A DNA stretch of 64,000 nucleotides, taken from NCBI RefSeq assembly GCF_014596475.1, contig NZ_MECJ01000001.1, positions 124,001 to 188,000 of the forward strand. The letters are read 5' to 3'. The notes under the pieces were generated by a model. That model searched no databases. It was not told where the DNA came from and was given only the letters and a program-made list of their open reading frames with translations. Every line of letters starts with the position of its first letter. Position 1 is the first letter of the stretch. This DNA comes from Streptomyces sp. CBMA152. Its GTDB lineage: Bacteria; Actinomycetota; Actinomycetes; Streptomycetales; Streptomycetaceae. Below are positions 48,395 through 57,120 of this stretch, piece after piece. Both the position numbers and the translations under genes were made by a program.

Positions 48395-48507
48395 GCGCAA
48401 GTGCCTCACAGTCATGGTCCGGCCGGGGCCCGGGGGTGCTCCCCGGGCGGGTGCGGCCTCACTGATATCGCTTGCCGGCACGTGAAGGTCGCGGCCGGGT
48501 CCTGCGG

Positions 48508-50109
48508 TTACTTCACGCCGCGGCCGAGCTCCCAGAGCTGGAGGTCGGACGAGGAGTTGACCGCCCACTCGGTGCCGGTGATGTCGTTGCGGGCGGCGAC
48601 GTACTGCTTGCCCTGCCACAGCGGCAGCACCGGGACGTCGTTGGCGACGATGTCCTGGATCTTCTCGAACGGCTTGGCGGCCTGGTTGCGGTCGGCCGCG
48701 ACGCGGGATTCGGGGATCAGGGTGTTGCGCACCTCGACGTTGGCGTACGGCGAGTTGAGGAAGTTGTCACGGCCGAGGAAGGGCGCGACGTAGTTGTCCG
48801 GGTCCGGGAAGTCGGGGAACCAGCCGAGACCGTAGACGGCGAAGTCGCCGGCCTTCTGGGCCGGGCGGTACTTGGGCCAGTCGGTCGCCTTGAGGGTGGT
48901 GGCGAACAGCCCGGTGGCGTTCAGCTGGTCCCGCAGGATCGCGAACTCCTTGGCGGTACCCGGTCCGTAGTGGTCGCCCGTGTAGTTGAGCGTCAGCTTG
49001 ACCGGGGTGGAGACGCCGGCGGCCCTCAGGATGTTCGCGGCCTTCTGCTTGCTGGGCTCGCCGTACTTGTTGAAGAACGAGTTGGTGTGCCCGGCGATCG
49101 AGGTCGGGATCAGCGAGTACAGCGGCTCGGCGGTCGCCCCGTACACCTTGGAGGCCAGCGCGCCCCGGTCGACGACGGCGGCCATGGCCTGGCGGACGGC
49201 CTTGTTCTTCACCGACGGGTCGTTGGTGTTGAAGCCCAGGTAGCGGATTTCCAGACCCGGCATCTCGACCAGGTTGACGTTCTTGGGCGGGGTGACCGAG
49301 TACTTCTGGATCTGCTCCGGCGACATGGAGCGGGTCATCATGTCGATCTTGCCGGCTTCGAGCTCGGCGCCCATGGAGTCGGCGTCCGGGAACGAGCGCA
49401 GCTCGACCTTGCTGTTGTCGACCTTCAAGTCCCCCTTGTAGTTGGGGTTCTTGCTGAAGACGGCCTTGACGACCTGGTCGCCCTTGTACTCGGCCTTGAG
49501 GGTGTACGGGCCGGAGCCGTCCACCTCGAAGCCGGGGCGGAGCTTCTTGGCCGGATACTTGTCCTTCTGGACGATCGCGGCGGCGGGCGTCGCGAGCTTG
49601 TACGGGAAGGTGGCGTCCGGCGTCTTCAGATGGAAGACGATCTCGTCGTCGCCCTTGGTCTCCATCGTGTCGATGTTCTCGAGGAGCGCGACGGGGCCGT
49701 TGCCGTCGTTGATGTTCAGGACGCGCTGGATCGAGTAGTGGACGTCGGCGGCGGTCACCTTGGAGCCGTCGGCGAACTGGAGGCCCCTGCGCAGCTTGCA
49801 GCGGTAGCTCTCGTTCTCCTTGTCGGTGAACGCGCAGCTCTGGGCGGCGTCCGGGACCGGCTCGCCGCCGCCGCGCGGCACGTGGACCAGCATCTGCACG
49901 GTCTGGCGCAGCACGTTCCAGGCGCCGGTGTCGTACGCGTAGGCGGGGTCGAAGGGAGCGGGCGCGTCCTTGGTGGTCACGAACTGGTCCGTGGTGCCCA
50001 CGACGATGGCCTTGCCGCCGCCACCCCCACTACCTGCCCCGCCACAAGCGGCGAGTACGGGGGCGAGCAGGCCCACTACGGCCGGCAGCACCAAAGTCTT
50101 GCGGTTCAT
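48508..50109 (-). CDS. Oligopeptide-binding lipoprotein (SBP family 5), copy 2
   Basis: The 533-residue paralogue of copy 1 has a lipoprotein signal MNRKTLVLPAVVGLLAPVLA before Cys22, then a Gly-rich linker. Family features RCKLRRGLQFADGSKVTAAD and FHLKTPDATFP are present. ATG 50109 has AGGGAGAAC upstream. The two copies are 113 nt apart with no terminator, so they may be one operon arising from a tandem duplication. They probably deliver peptides to a permease encoded elsewhere. Confidence 0.88.
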   Translation of the reverse strand: MNRKTLVLPAVVGLLAPVLAACGGAGSGGGGGKAIVVGTTDQFVTTKDAPAPFDPAYAYDTGAWNVLRQTVQMLVHVPRGGGEPVPDAAQSCAFTDKENESYRCKLRRGLQFADGSKVTAADVHYSIQRVLNINDGNGPVALLENIDTMETKGDDEIVFHLKTPDATFPYKLATPAAAIVQKDKYPAKKLRPGFEVDGSGPYTLKAEYKGDQVVKAVFSKNPNYKGDLKVDNSKVELRSFPDADSMGAELEAGKIDMMTRSMSPEQIQKYSVTPPKNVNLVEMPGLEIRYLGFNTNDPSVKNKAVRQAMAAVVDRGALASKVYGATAEPLYSLIPTSIAGHTNSFFNKYGEPSKQKAANILRAAGVSTPVKLTLNYTGDHYGPGTAKEFAILRDQLNATGLFATTLKATDWPKYRPAQKAGDFAVYGLGWFPDFPDPDNYVAPFLGRDNFLNSPYANVEVRNTLIPESRVAADRNQAAKPFEKIQDIVANDVPVLPLWQGKQYVAARNDITGTEWAVNSSSDLQLWELGRGVK

Positions 50110-50609
50110 CCTGGACGTTCTCCCTATGTGTCCGGCACTGGGGTACAGCGGTGTACGGAAGACTCCGCCGCGGCCGCCCGGTCGGGGCGGGGGCGATCGG
50201 GCCGGTACGTACGATCGGACCTGCGCGCCCGGCGGCTGATGGTGCCGGGGCAGTTGAGGGTGCGGCGAAGTTCTCGCGACGAGATTAGTGGGCGGGCCGG
50301 GAAATGCCGTACTGGGCCTGCTCCATTCACTCCCCGCGCAGTGGCCGGAAAAAGCGGCCGCTGATATCGAAGTCGAGGAATCTTTCGTACAGGAGATCAC
50401 CAAATGGGACACAAGGGCGCCTCCGGTGGGCCCGGAGACGCCCTTGAGGGGGGTCACTGACGACGGATCAGGTGATGAACGTCACCTGCTTGACAGGCGC
50501 GTACCCGTCGTGAATTCAACCGCCGCCGTGCATGCGCGAGGTCACGGAAAATGCACGGGCGGATGCGATGAGTTTCGGTTCGATTCAAGGGGCACGCTGT
50601 GTGTCCGGA
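50110..50609. other. 500-nt intergenic region between the binding-protein gene and the HAD gene
   Basis: No convincing gene is present: the open frames here have no ribosome-binding site or family signature. The lower part (50110-50400) should hold the promoter for the tandem binding-protein genes. A terminator hairpin lies at 50413-50445. The stretch 50300-50600 is noticeably less GC-rich than its surroundings. Confidence 0.6.
50413..50445 (-). terminator. Hairpin terminator downstream of the HAD gene
   Basis: Arms 50413-50426 and 50432-50445 pair over 14 bp with one C-A mismatch. It lies 165 nt after the HAD stop codon on the minus strand. Confidence 0.75.
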
Positions 50610-51311
50610 TCAGTTCATCCTGGTGATCAGCGTGCGCAGAAAAGCGAGATCGACCTGTTCGAGGGATTCGACGACGACGCGGCCCGAAGCGGGCTCGATC
50701 GGGGCCACGGAAGGCACCGCCACCACCCGGCAGCCGGCCGCCTCGGCGGCCGCCACACCGGTCGCGGTGTCCTCGACGACCGCGCATCTCGTGGGGTCGG
50801 CGCCGAGCCCGGAGGCGGCGAGCAGATACGGCTCGGGGTGCGGCTTGGTGCGCACGACCTCGTCACCGGCGACGGTGAGCGAGAAGTTGCGCGGGCCCAG
50901 CGAGTGGACGATCCGGTCGATGATCCGCCGGTGCGAGGCGGAGACCAACGCGGTCGGCACGGAGTGCTCGGCCAGTTCCCCGAGGAGCCTGGCGGCCCCC
51001 GGCATCAGCGGCACACCACGGCTGATCCGGGCCTCGAAACGGTCGTTGAGCAGCACGCTCAGCTCGGGGACCGTGATGTCCGCGCCGGTCGCCTCGATGA
51101 GGAACCCGGCGCTGCGGCTCATGGGCCCGCCCACCACGATGTCGCGCCAGCTCTCCTGGAGCGGATGGCCGAGCGCCGCGAAGACCTCCACCTCCGCGTC
51201 CCACCAGAACCCCTCGGTGTCGACCAGGGTGCCGTCCATGTCGAGGAAGACGGCCTGAAGAGCGGAGCCTTCGGTCGTACGCGAACCGGGCGCGGGAACC
51301 GTGGTGGTCAT
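50610..51311 (-). CDS. HAD hydrolase, beta-phosphoglucomutase-like
   Basis: The 233-residue cytoplasmic HAD protein has DMDGTLVDT (nucleophile Asp24, acid/base Asp26), motif II TALVSAS, KPHPEPYLLAA as the motif III Lys region and VVEDTATGVAAA for metal binding. The helical cap lies between motifs I and II. ATG 51311 has AGGAGGTG. It likely dephosphorylates a small phosphosugar or similar metabolite. It is downstream of metH, separated by a terminator. Confidence 0.88.
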   Translation of the reverse strand: MTTTVPAPGSRTTEGSALQAVFLDMDGTLVDTEGFWWDAEVEVFAALGHPLQESWRDIVVGGPMSRSAGFLIEATGADITVPELSVLLNDRFEARISRGVPLMPGAARLLGELAEHSVPTALVSASHRRIIDRIVHSLGPRNFSLTVAGDEVVRTKPHPEPYLLAASGLGADPTRCAVVEDTATGVAAAEAAGCRVVAVPSVAPIEPASGRVVVESLEQVDLAFLRTLITRMN

Positions 51312-51338
51312 CCGGGCACACCTCCTGGAGGGACGAGA

Positions 51339-51369
51339 AGGCCGGTTCCCAGGGTGGGGGAACCGGCCT
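51339..51369 (-). terminator. Hairpin terminator of metH
   Basis: A perfect 12-bp stem (51339-51350 with 51358-51369) lies 65 nt after the metH stop codon and just upstream of the HAD gene. Confidence 0.82.
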
Positions 51370-51434
51370 GCACTGGACCGACCAGTGTACGTCTCGGCCT
51401 CGAAAAGCGCTCGTGAGAAAGCTCCCGGTCGCTT

Positions 51435-54400
51435 CTACCGCGCGTTGAAGTACTTCGCCTCCGGGTGGTGGATCACGATCGCGTCCGTGGACTGCTCGGG
51501 GTGGAGCTGGAACTCCTCGGAGAGGTGGACGCCGATGCGCTCCGGCTGGAGGAGTTCGGCGATCTTCGCGCGGTCCTCCAGGTCGGGGCAGGCGCCGTAG
51601 CCGAGCGAGAAGCGCGCGCCCCGGTACTTCAGGGCGAACATGTCCTCCACCTCGGCCGGGTCCTCGCTCGCGAAGCCGAGCTCGCTGCGTACGCGCGCGT
51701 GCCAGTACTCGGCGAGCGCCTCCGCCAACTGCACGGACAGGCCGTGCAGTTCGAGGTAGTCGCGGTAGGAGTTGGCCTCGAACAGCTCGGCCGTGGCCTC
51801 GCCGATCTTCGAGCCGACCGTGACCACCTGGAGCCCGACCACGTCGGTCTCGCCGGACTCCTCCGGGCGGAAGAAGTCCGCCAGGCACAGGCGCCGGCCA
51901 CGGCGCTGGCGCGGGAAGGTGAAGCGGGTGCGCTCGGAGCCGTCCTCGCCCAGGATGATCAGGTCGTCGCCCTTGGAGACGCACGGGAAGTAGCCGTGCA
52001 CGACGGCCGCCTCCAGCAGGTTCCTGGTGTGCAGCTGCTCCAGCCAGCCGCGCAGCCGCGGGCGGCCCTCGGTCTCGACCAGCTCCTGGTAGCCCGGCCC
52101 GTCGCCCGCGCGGTTCTGCTTGAGGCCCCACTGGCCCTTGAACAGCGCGTCCTCGTCCAGCCAGGAGGCGTACTCCTTGAGGCCGATGCCCTTGATGACC
52201 CGGGTGCCCCAGAACGGCGGCTCGGGGATGCGGTTGTCGACGGCGACGTCGGAGCGGACCGCACCCTCGCTCTCCTCGGCCTCGGGCACAGCCGCCGTGC
52301 GCTTGGCGACGCGGCGCTGCTTGAGCTCGGGCAGGGTGGCGCCGGGCACGCCGCGCTTGACCGCGACGAGGGCGTCCATCAGGCGCAGGCCCTCGAACGC
52401 GTCGCGGGCGTAGCGGACTTCGCCCTCGTAGATCTCGTGCAGGTCCTGCTCGACGTACGCGCGCGTGAGGGCGGCGCCGCCGAGGATCACCGGGTACTGG
52501 GCGGCCAGCTTGCGCTGGTTCAGCTCCTCCAGGTTCTCCTTCATGATCACGGTCGACTTCACCAGGAGGCCGGACATGCCGATCACATCGGCCCGGTGCT
52601 CCTCGGCTGCCTCCAGGATCGCGGAGACGGGCTGCTTGATGCCCAGGTTGACGACGTTGTAGCCGTTGTTGGAGAGGATGATGTCGACGAGGTTCTTGCC
52701 GATGTCGTGGACGTCGCCGCGCACGGTGGCCAGCACGATGGTGCCCTTGCCCTCCGCGTCGGACTTCTCCATGTGCGGCTCCAGATGGGCCACGGCGGTC
52801 TTCATGACCTCGGCGGACTGGAGCACGAACGGCAGCTGCATCTGGCCGGAGCCGAACAGCTCGCCGACGACCTTCATGCCCTCAAGAAGGGTGTCGTTGA
52901 CGATGTCGAGCGCCGGGCGGGTCTCAAGCGCCTCGTCGAGGTCGGCCTCCAGGCCGTTCTTCTCACCGTCGATGATGCGGCGCTGCAGCCGCTCGTCCAG
53001 CGGCAGCGCGAGCAACTCCTCGGCCTTGCCCGCCTTCATGGACTTGGTGCTGACGCCCTCGAAGAGCTCCATGAGCCGCTGGAGCGGGTCGTAGCCCTCG
53101 GAGCGCTTGTCGTAGACGAGGTCGAGCGCGACCTTGACCTGCTCCTCGTCCAGGCGGGCGATCGGCAGGATCTTGGAGGCGTGCACGATCGCCGAGTCGA
53201 GCCCGGCCTTGACGCACTCGTCCAGGAACACCGAGTTGAGCACGACGCGGGCGGCCGGGTTGAGGCCGAAGGAGATGTTGGACAGGCCGAGCGTGGTCTG
53301 GACGTCCGGGTGGCGGCGCTTGAGCTCGCGGATCGCCTCGATGGTGGCGATGCCGTCGCCGCGCGACTCCTCCTGGCCGGTGCAGATGGTGAAGGTGAGG
53401 CAGTCGATGAGGATGTCCGACTCGTGCACGCCCCAGTTGCCGGTGAGGTCGTCGATCAGCCGCTCGGCGATGGCGACCTTGTTCTCGACGGTACGGGCCT
53501 GGCCCTCCTCGTCGATGGTCAGCGCGATCAGCGCCGCGCCGTGCTCGACGGCGAGCGCGGTGACCTTGGCGAACCGCGACTCGGGGCCGTCGCCGTCCTC
53601 GTAGTTGACGGAGTTGATGACCGCGCGTCCGCCCAGCTTCTCCAGACCCGCCTGGAGGACGTTGACCTCGGTGGAGTCGAGGACGATCGGCAGGGTGGAG
53701 GCGGTGGCGAAGCGGCCGGCCAGCTCCTCCATGTCGGCGACGCCGTCGCGGCCCACGTAGTCGACGCAGAGGTCGAGCATGTGGGCGCCCTCGCGGATCT
53801 GGTCGCGGGCCATCTCCACACAGTCGTCCCAGCGGCCCTCCAGCATGGCCTCGCGGAACTTCTTGGAGCCGTTGGCGTTGGTGCGCTCGCCGATCGCCAT
53901 GTACGAGGTGTCCTGGCGGAACGGGACGGTCTGGTAGAGGGAGGCGGCGCCCGGCTCGGGGCGCGGGTGGCGCTCGGTGGGGGCGACGCCGCGGACCCGC
54001 TCGACGACCTGGCGCAGATGCTCCGGCGTCGTACCGCAGCAGCCGCCGACCAGCGAGAGGCCGTACTCACGGACGAACGTCTCCTGGGCGTCGGCGAGTT
54101 CGGGCGCGGAGAGCGGGTAGTGCGCGCCGTCCTTGCCGAGCACGGGCAGACCGGCGTTGGGCATGCAGGACAGCGGAATGCGGGAGTTGCGGGCGAGGTA
54201 GCGCAGGTGCTCGCTCATCTCGGCCGGGCCCGTCGCGCAGTTGAGGCCGATCATGTCGATGCCCAGCGGCTCCAGGGCGGTCAGGGCCGCGCCGATCTCG
54301 GAGCCGAGCAGCATGGTGCCGGTGGTCTCGACGGTGACCGAGCAGATCAGCGGGACGCGGTAGCCGGCCACGTCCATGGCGCGCTGGGCGCCGAGGATGG

Positions 54401-54947
54401 CGGACTTGGTCTGGAGCAGGTCCTGGGTGGTCTCCACCAGGAGCGCGTCGGCGCCGCCCGCGAGCATGCCCTCGGCGTTCTGCTGGTAGGCGTCGCGCAG
54501 CAGGGTGTACGGGGCGTGGCCGAGGGTGGGGAGCTTGGTGCCGGGGCCCATGGAGCCGAGCACCCAGCGCTGTTGCCCGGTCGAGGCGGTGAACTCGTCG
54601 GCGACCTCGCGGGCGATCCGGGCACCCGCCTCGGACAGCTCGTACACGCGCTCGGGGATGTCGTACTCACCGAGCGCCGAGAAGTTCGCGCCGAAGGTGT
54701 TGGTCTCGACGCAGTCGACGCCGACCGCGAAGTACTCCTGGTGCACCGACCGCACGATGTCGGGGCGGGTGACGTTCAGGATCTCGTTGCAGCCCTCAAG
54801 GTCCTGGAAGTCCTCCAGGGTCGGGTCCTGGGCCTGGAGCATGGTGCCCATCGCTCCGTCGGCCACCACCACACGGGTGGCGAGCGCTTCGCGGAGCGCG
54901 TCGGCGCGGGTCCGGCTGTCAGCGGAAGGGGTCGGCAACGAGGCCAT
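51435..54947 (-). CDS. metH: Cobalamin-dependent methionine synthase MetH
   Basis: The 1170-residue four-module enzyme transfers the methyl group of methyltetrahydrofolate to homocysteine. Homocysteine domain: about 1-330, with DGAMGTML, NCATG and the zinc ligands in GGCCG. Folate domain: about 350-620, with ERTNANGSKKF. Cobalamin domain: about 650-880, with the axial His in GDVHDIGKN. Activation domain: about 920-1170, with RPRLRGWLEQLHTRN and GYGACPDLEDR. ATG 54947 has AGGGAGCAC; the longer frame to 55043 is non-coding. No cobalamin or SAM riboswitch was recognised upstream. Confidence 0.96.
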   Translation of the reverse strand: MASLPTPSADSRTRADALREALATRVVVADGAMGTMLQAQDPTLEDFQDLEGCNEILNVTRPDIVRSVHQEYFAVGVDCVETNTFGANFSALGEYDIPERVYELSEAGARIAREVADEFTASTGQQRWVLGSMGPGTKLPTLGHAPYTLLRDAYQQNAEGMLAGGADALLVETTQDLLQTKSAILGAQRAMDVAGYRVPLICSVTVETTGTMLLGSEIGAALTALEPLGIDMIGLNCATGPAEMSEHLRYLARNSRIPLSCMPNAGLPVLGKDGAHYPLSAPELADAQETFVREYGLSLVGGCCGTTPEHLRQVVERVRGVAPTERHPRPEPGAASLYQTVPFRQDTSYMAIGERTNANGSKKFREAMLEGRWDDCVEMARDQIREGAHMLDLCVDYVGRDGVADMEELAGRFATASTLPIVLDSTEVNVLQAGLEKLGGRAVINSVNYEDGDGPESRFAKVTALAVEHGAALIALTIDEEGQARTVENKVAIAERLIDDLTGNWGVHESDILIDCLTFTICTGQEESRGDGIATIEAIRELKRRHPDVQTTLGLSNISFGLNPAARVVLNSVFLDECVKAGLDSAIVHASKILPIARLDEEQVKVALDLVYDKRSEGYDPLQRLMELFEGVSTKSMKAGKAEELLALPLDERLQRRIIDGEKNGLEADLDEALETRPALDIVNDTLLEGMKVVGELFGSGQMQLPFVLQSAEVMKTAVAHLEPHMEKSDAEGKGTIVLATVRGDVHDIGKNLVDIILSNNGYNVVNLGIKQPVSAILEAAEEHRADVIGMSGLLVKSTVIMKENLEELNQRKLAAQYPVILGGAALTRAYVEQDLHEIYEGEVRYARDAFEGLRLMDALVAVKRGVPGATLPELKQRRVAKRTAAVPEAEESEGAVRSDVAVDNRIPEPPFWGTRVIKGIGLKEYASWLDEDALFKGQWGLKQNRAGDGPGYQELVETEGRPRLRGWLEQLHTRNLLEAAVVHGYFPCVSKGDDLIILGEDGSERTRFTFPRQRRGRRLCLADFFRPEESGETDVVGLQVVTVGSKIGEATAELFEANSYRDYLELHGLSVQLAEALAEYWHARVRSELGFASEDPAEVEDMFALKYRGARFSLGYGACPDLEDRAKIAELLQPERIGVHLSEEFQLHPEQSTDAIVIHHPEAKYFNAR

Positions 54948-55140
54948 GGATGTGCTCCCTGGAGTGCGACGGCTGTCGGCTTTGCGGCATCCAAAGGGAG
55001 GCCGCACCCGGCCAGCGTAACCGGGGGCGGCTCGGGAGGGCACAGGTGTCCCACGGGCCGGACGGCGCGTCGCCGCCGCGCACTGTCGGCCAGTGGCTGT
55101 CCTGAACTGCCCTGCTATTGCCGATCACGGTGACAGGGGG

Positions 55141-55181
55141 TCGACAACGGCCGATACTGTTCAGCATTGTCGAACTCAACG
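55141..55181. promoter_or_regulatory. GylR operator candidate before gylR
   Basis: TCGACAA (55141-55147) and TTGTCGA (55167-55173) are inverted, and GCATTGTCGAAC at 55164-55175 recurs identically upstream of glpF (56145-56156). The shared element before both units indicates a site for GylR, which is known to repress itself and the glycerol operon. Confidence 0.7.
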
Positions 55182-55203
55182 TTCCGAAGTGGGAGGAAGC
55201 GCG

Positions 55204-55968
55204 ATGGCGCGGAACATCCAGTCGCTCGAACGGGCGGCCGCCATGCTGCGGCTGCTCGCGGGCGGCGAGCGGCGGCTCGGCCTGTCAGAGGTGGCCTCCG
55301 CGCTCGGCCTGGCGAAGGGCACCGCGCACGGCATCCTGCGGACCCTCCAGGCGGAGGGGTTCGTCGAGCAGGACCAGGCCTCCGGCCGCTATCAGCTCGG
55401 CGCCGAGCTGCTGCGCCTGGGCAACAGCTATCTGGACGTCCACGAGCTGCGGGCGCGCGCCCTGGTGTGGACCGACGATCTGGCGCGCTCCAGCGGCGAG
55501 AGCGTGTACGTGGGGGTCCTGCACCAGCAGGGCGTGCTGATCATGCACCACGTCTTCCGGCCCGACGACAGCCGCCAGGTGCTCGAAGTCGGGGCCATGC
55601 AGCCGCTGCACTCGACCGCGCTCGGCAAGGTCCTCTCCGCGTACGACCCGGTCGCGCACACGGAAGCCGTGGACGGCGAGCGCACCGCGTTCACGCCCCG
55701 GACCGTGACCGAGCCCGCGGACTTCGAGGAGCTGCTCGACCTGATCCGCGCGCGCGGCTGGGCCGACGACATGGAGGAGACCTGGGACGGGGTGGCCTCG
55801 GTCGCCGCGCCCATCTTCGACCGGCGCCGGATGCCGGTGGGCGCCGTCGGGGTCACCGGGGCCGTGGAGCGGGTGTGCAAGGCGGGCGAGGTCCGCTCGG
55901 ACCTGGTGGCGGCGGTGCGCGACTGCGCCCGCTCGGTCTCCCGTGACCTGGGCGCCGGGCGCTTCTGA
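55204..55968 (+). CDS. gylR: Glycerol operon repressor GylR (IclR family)
   Basis: The 254-residue IclR-type regulator has a winged helix at about residues 5-65 (AAAMLRLLAGGERRLGLSEV, then GLAKGTAHGILRTL) and a GAF-like effector domain with MHHVFRPDDSRQVLEVGAMQPLHSTALGK, described in parts: VLEVGAMQPLHSTALGKVL. ATG 55204 has GGAGGAAGCG. It stands immediately before glpFKD, as in S. coelicolor, where GylR responds to glycerol 3-phosphate. The effector is taken from that work. Confidence 0.93.
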   Translation: MARNIQSLERAAAMLRLLAGGERRLGLSEVASALGLAKGTAHGILRTLQAEGFVEQDQASGRYQLGAELLRLGNSYLDVHELRARALVWTDDLARSSGESVYVGVLHQQGVLIMHHVFRPDDSRQVLEVGAMQPLHSTALGKVLSAYDPVAHTEAVDGERTAFTPRTVTEPADFEELLDLIRARGWADDMEETWDGVASVAAPIFDRRRMPVGAVGVTGAVERVCKAGEVRSDLVAAVRDCARSVSRDLGAGRF

Positions 55969-56281
55969 GGAACCCGCGCGCCCCGCGAAAACCTGCCCGG
56001 CGTGCCTGACCAGCCACTTCACCGGCTGGCTGAAACATAACGATCATTGTGGCCGGAACATACCGGGTGGTAACGATCGGGATACCGGCCACAGAACCCT
56101 TGACGTCGCGTTAACCCCGGCGCAACACTGCCGTTCATCGGTCGGCATTGTCGAACACCTAACGGCAATACGAGTTAGAGTGTGACAACGCCAAGGGCCG
56201 CCAAGCCCTCGACGTGAGGGCGCGGACCACCGGAGTTTCCGGGGTTCGGCTTCCCCTGGACGAAGGACAAAGGAGTCGCGG
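55969..56281 (+). promoter_or_regulatory. glpF operon control region (313 nt)
   Basis: No gene is present. An inverted repeat GTGGCCGG/CCGGCCAC (56049-56056 with 56085-56092) may terminate gylR. ATAACGATCA and GTAACGATCG recur at 56037 and 56069. The GylR-type element GCATTGTCGAAC lies at 56145-56156, followed by AATACGAGTTAGAG, where a promoter is likely. A leader of about 110 nt with small GC hairpins leads to the glpF GTG, preceded by AAAGGAG. Confidence 0.6.
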
Positions 56282-57073
56282 GTGTCCAGCTCCGACATCT
56301 TCATCGGCGAGACCATCGGTACCGCCGTACTCATCCTGCTGGGCGGTGGCGTGTGCGCCGCCGTCACACTGAAGAGCTCCAAGGCACGCAACGCGGGCTG
56401 GCTCGCCATCACCTTCGGGTGGGGCTTCGCGGTGCTCACCGGCGCCTACATCTCCGCCCCGCTCTCGGGTGCGCACCTCAACCCGGCGGTGACGCTCGGC
56501 CTCGCCATCAAGGGCGGCACCGAGTGGAGCGACGTGCCCACCTACCTCGCGGGACAGCTGCTCGGCGCGATGATCGGCGCCACCCTGGTCTGGCTGACGT
56601 ACTACGGCCAGTTCCAGGCGCACCTGACCGACCCGGAGATAGTCGGCGACCCGGCGGACAAGCCGGCCGAAGGCCCGCACAACGGCGCGTCCCAGGCGGG
56701 CCCGGTGCTCGGCATCTTCTCGACCGGCCCCGAGATCCGCAACGCGGTACAGAACCTCACCACCGAGATCATCGGCACGGCCGTGCTGGTCCTGGCCATC
56801 CTGACCCAGGGCCTGAACGGCGACGGCAAGGGCCTCGGCGTCATCGGCGTCCTGATCACCTCGCTGGTCGTCGTCGGCATCGGCCTCTCGCTGGGCGGCC
56901 CCACCGGCTACGCCATCAACCCGTTCCGCGACCTCGGTCCGCGCATCGTGCACTCCCTGCTGCCGCTGCCGAACAAGGGCGGCTCGGACTGGGGCTACGC
57001 CTGGGTGCCGGTTCTCGGCCCGCTGGCCGGCGCCGCCCTCGCCGGTGGCCTGTACAACATCGCGTTCGCCTGA
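56282..57073 (+). CDS. glpF: Glycerol facilitator GlpF (aquaglyceroporin)
   Basis: The 263-residue channel has six membrane helices and two re-entrant loops. The first loop has the canonical NPA (HLNPAVTLG at about 63). The second reads [13 protein letters not shown], with Phe replacing Ala in the second NPA box; the following Arg-Asp typical of glycerol facilitators is intact. GTG 56282 has AAAGGAG upstream. It is the first gene of the glp operon and passes glycerol by facilitated diffusion. An insertion before helix 4 ([16 protein letters not shown]) is longer than in E. coli. Confidence 0.93.
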   Translation: MSSSDIFIGETIGTAVLILLGGGVCAAVTLKSSKARNAGWLAITFGWGFAVLTGAYISAPLSGAHLNPAVTLGLAIKGGTEWSDVPTYLAGQLLGAMIGATLVWLTYYGQFQAHLTDPEIVGDPADKPAEGPHNGASQAGPVLGIFSTGPEIRNAVQNLTTEIIGTAVLVLAILTQGLNGDGKGLGVIGVLITSLVVVGIGLSLGGPTGYAINPFRDLGPRIVHSLLPLPNKGGSDWGYAWVPVLGPLAGAALAGGLYNIAFA

Positions 57074-57120
57074 CCCGTACAGCTCAGAGCCGTAGAGACC
57101 TTCAGACTCCAGGAGATTCC

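Noticed and set aside
50288..50626. 112-codon plus-strand ORF in the 500-nt gap
   Set aside because: No ribosome-binding site, no family signature, and it runs over a terminator hairpin and into the 3' end of the HAD gene.
51465..55133. A 1222-codon open frame antisense to metH
   Set aside because: It is a GC-skew artefact of Streptomyces codon usage; it contains no domain signature and no ribosome-binding site, while the metH frame is fully supported.
56220..56275. Cobalamin riboswitch upstream of glpF or metH
   Set aside because: A CACCGG...TTTCC sequence was examined, but the conserved box and surrounding helices are absent and the gene downstream is glpF.
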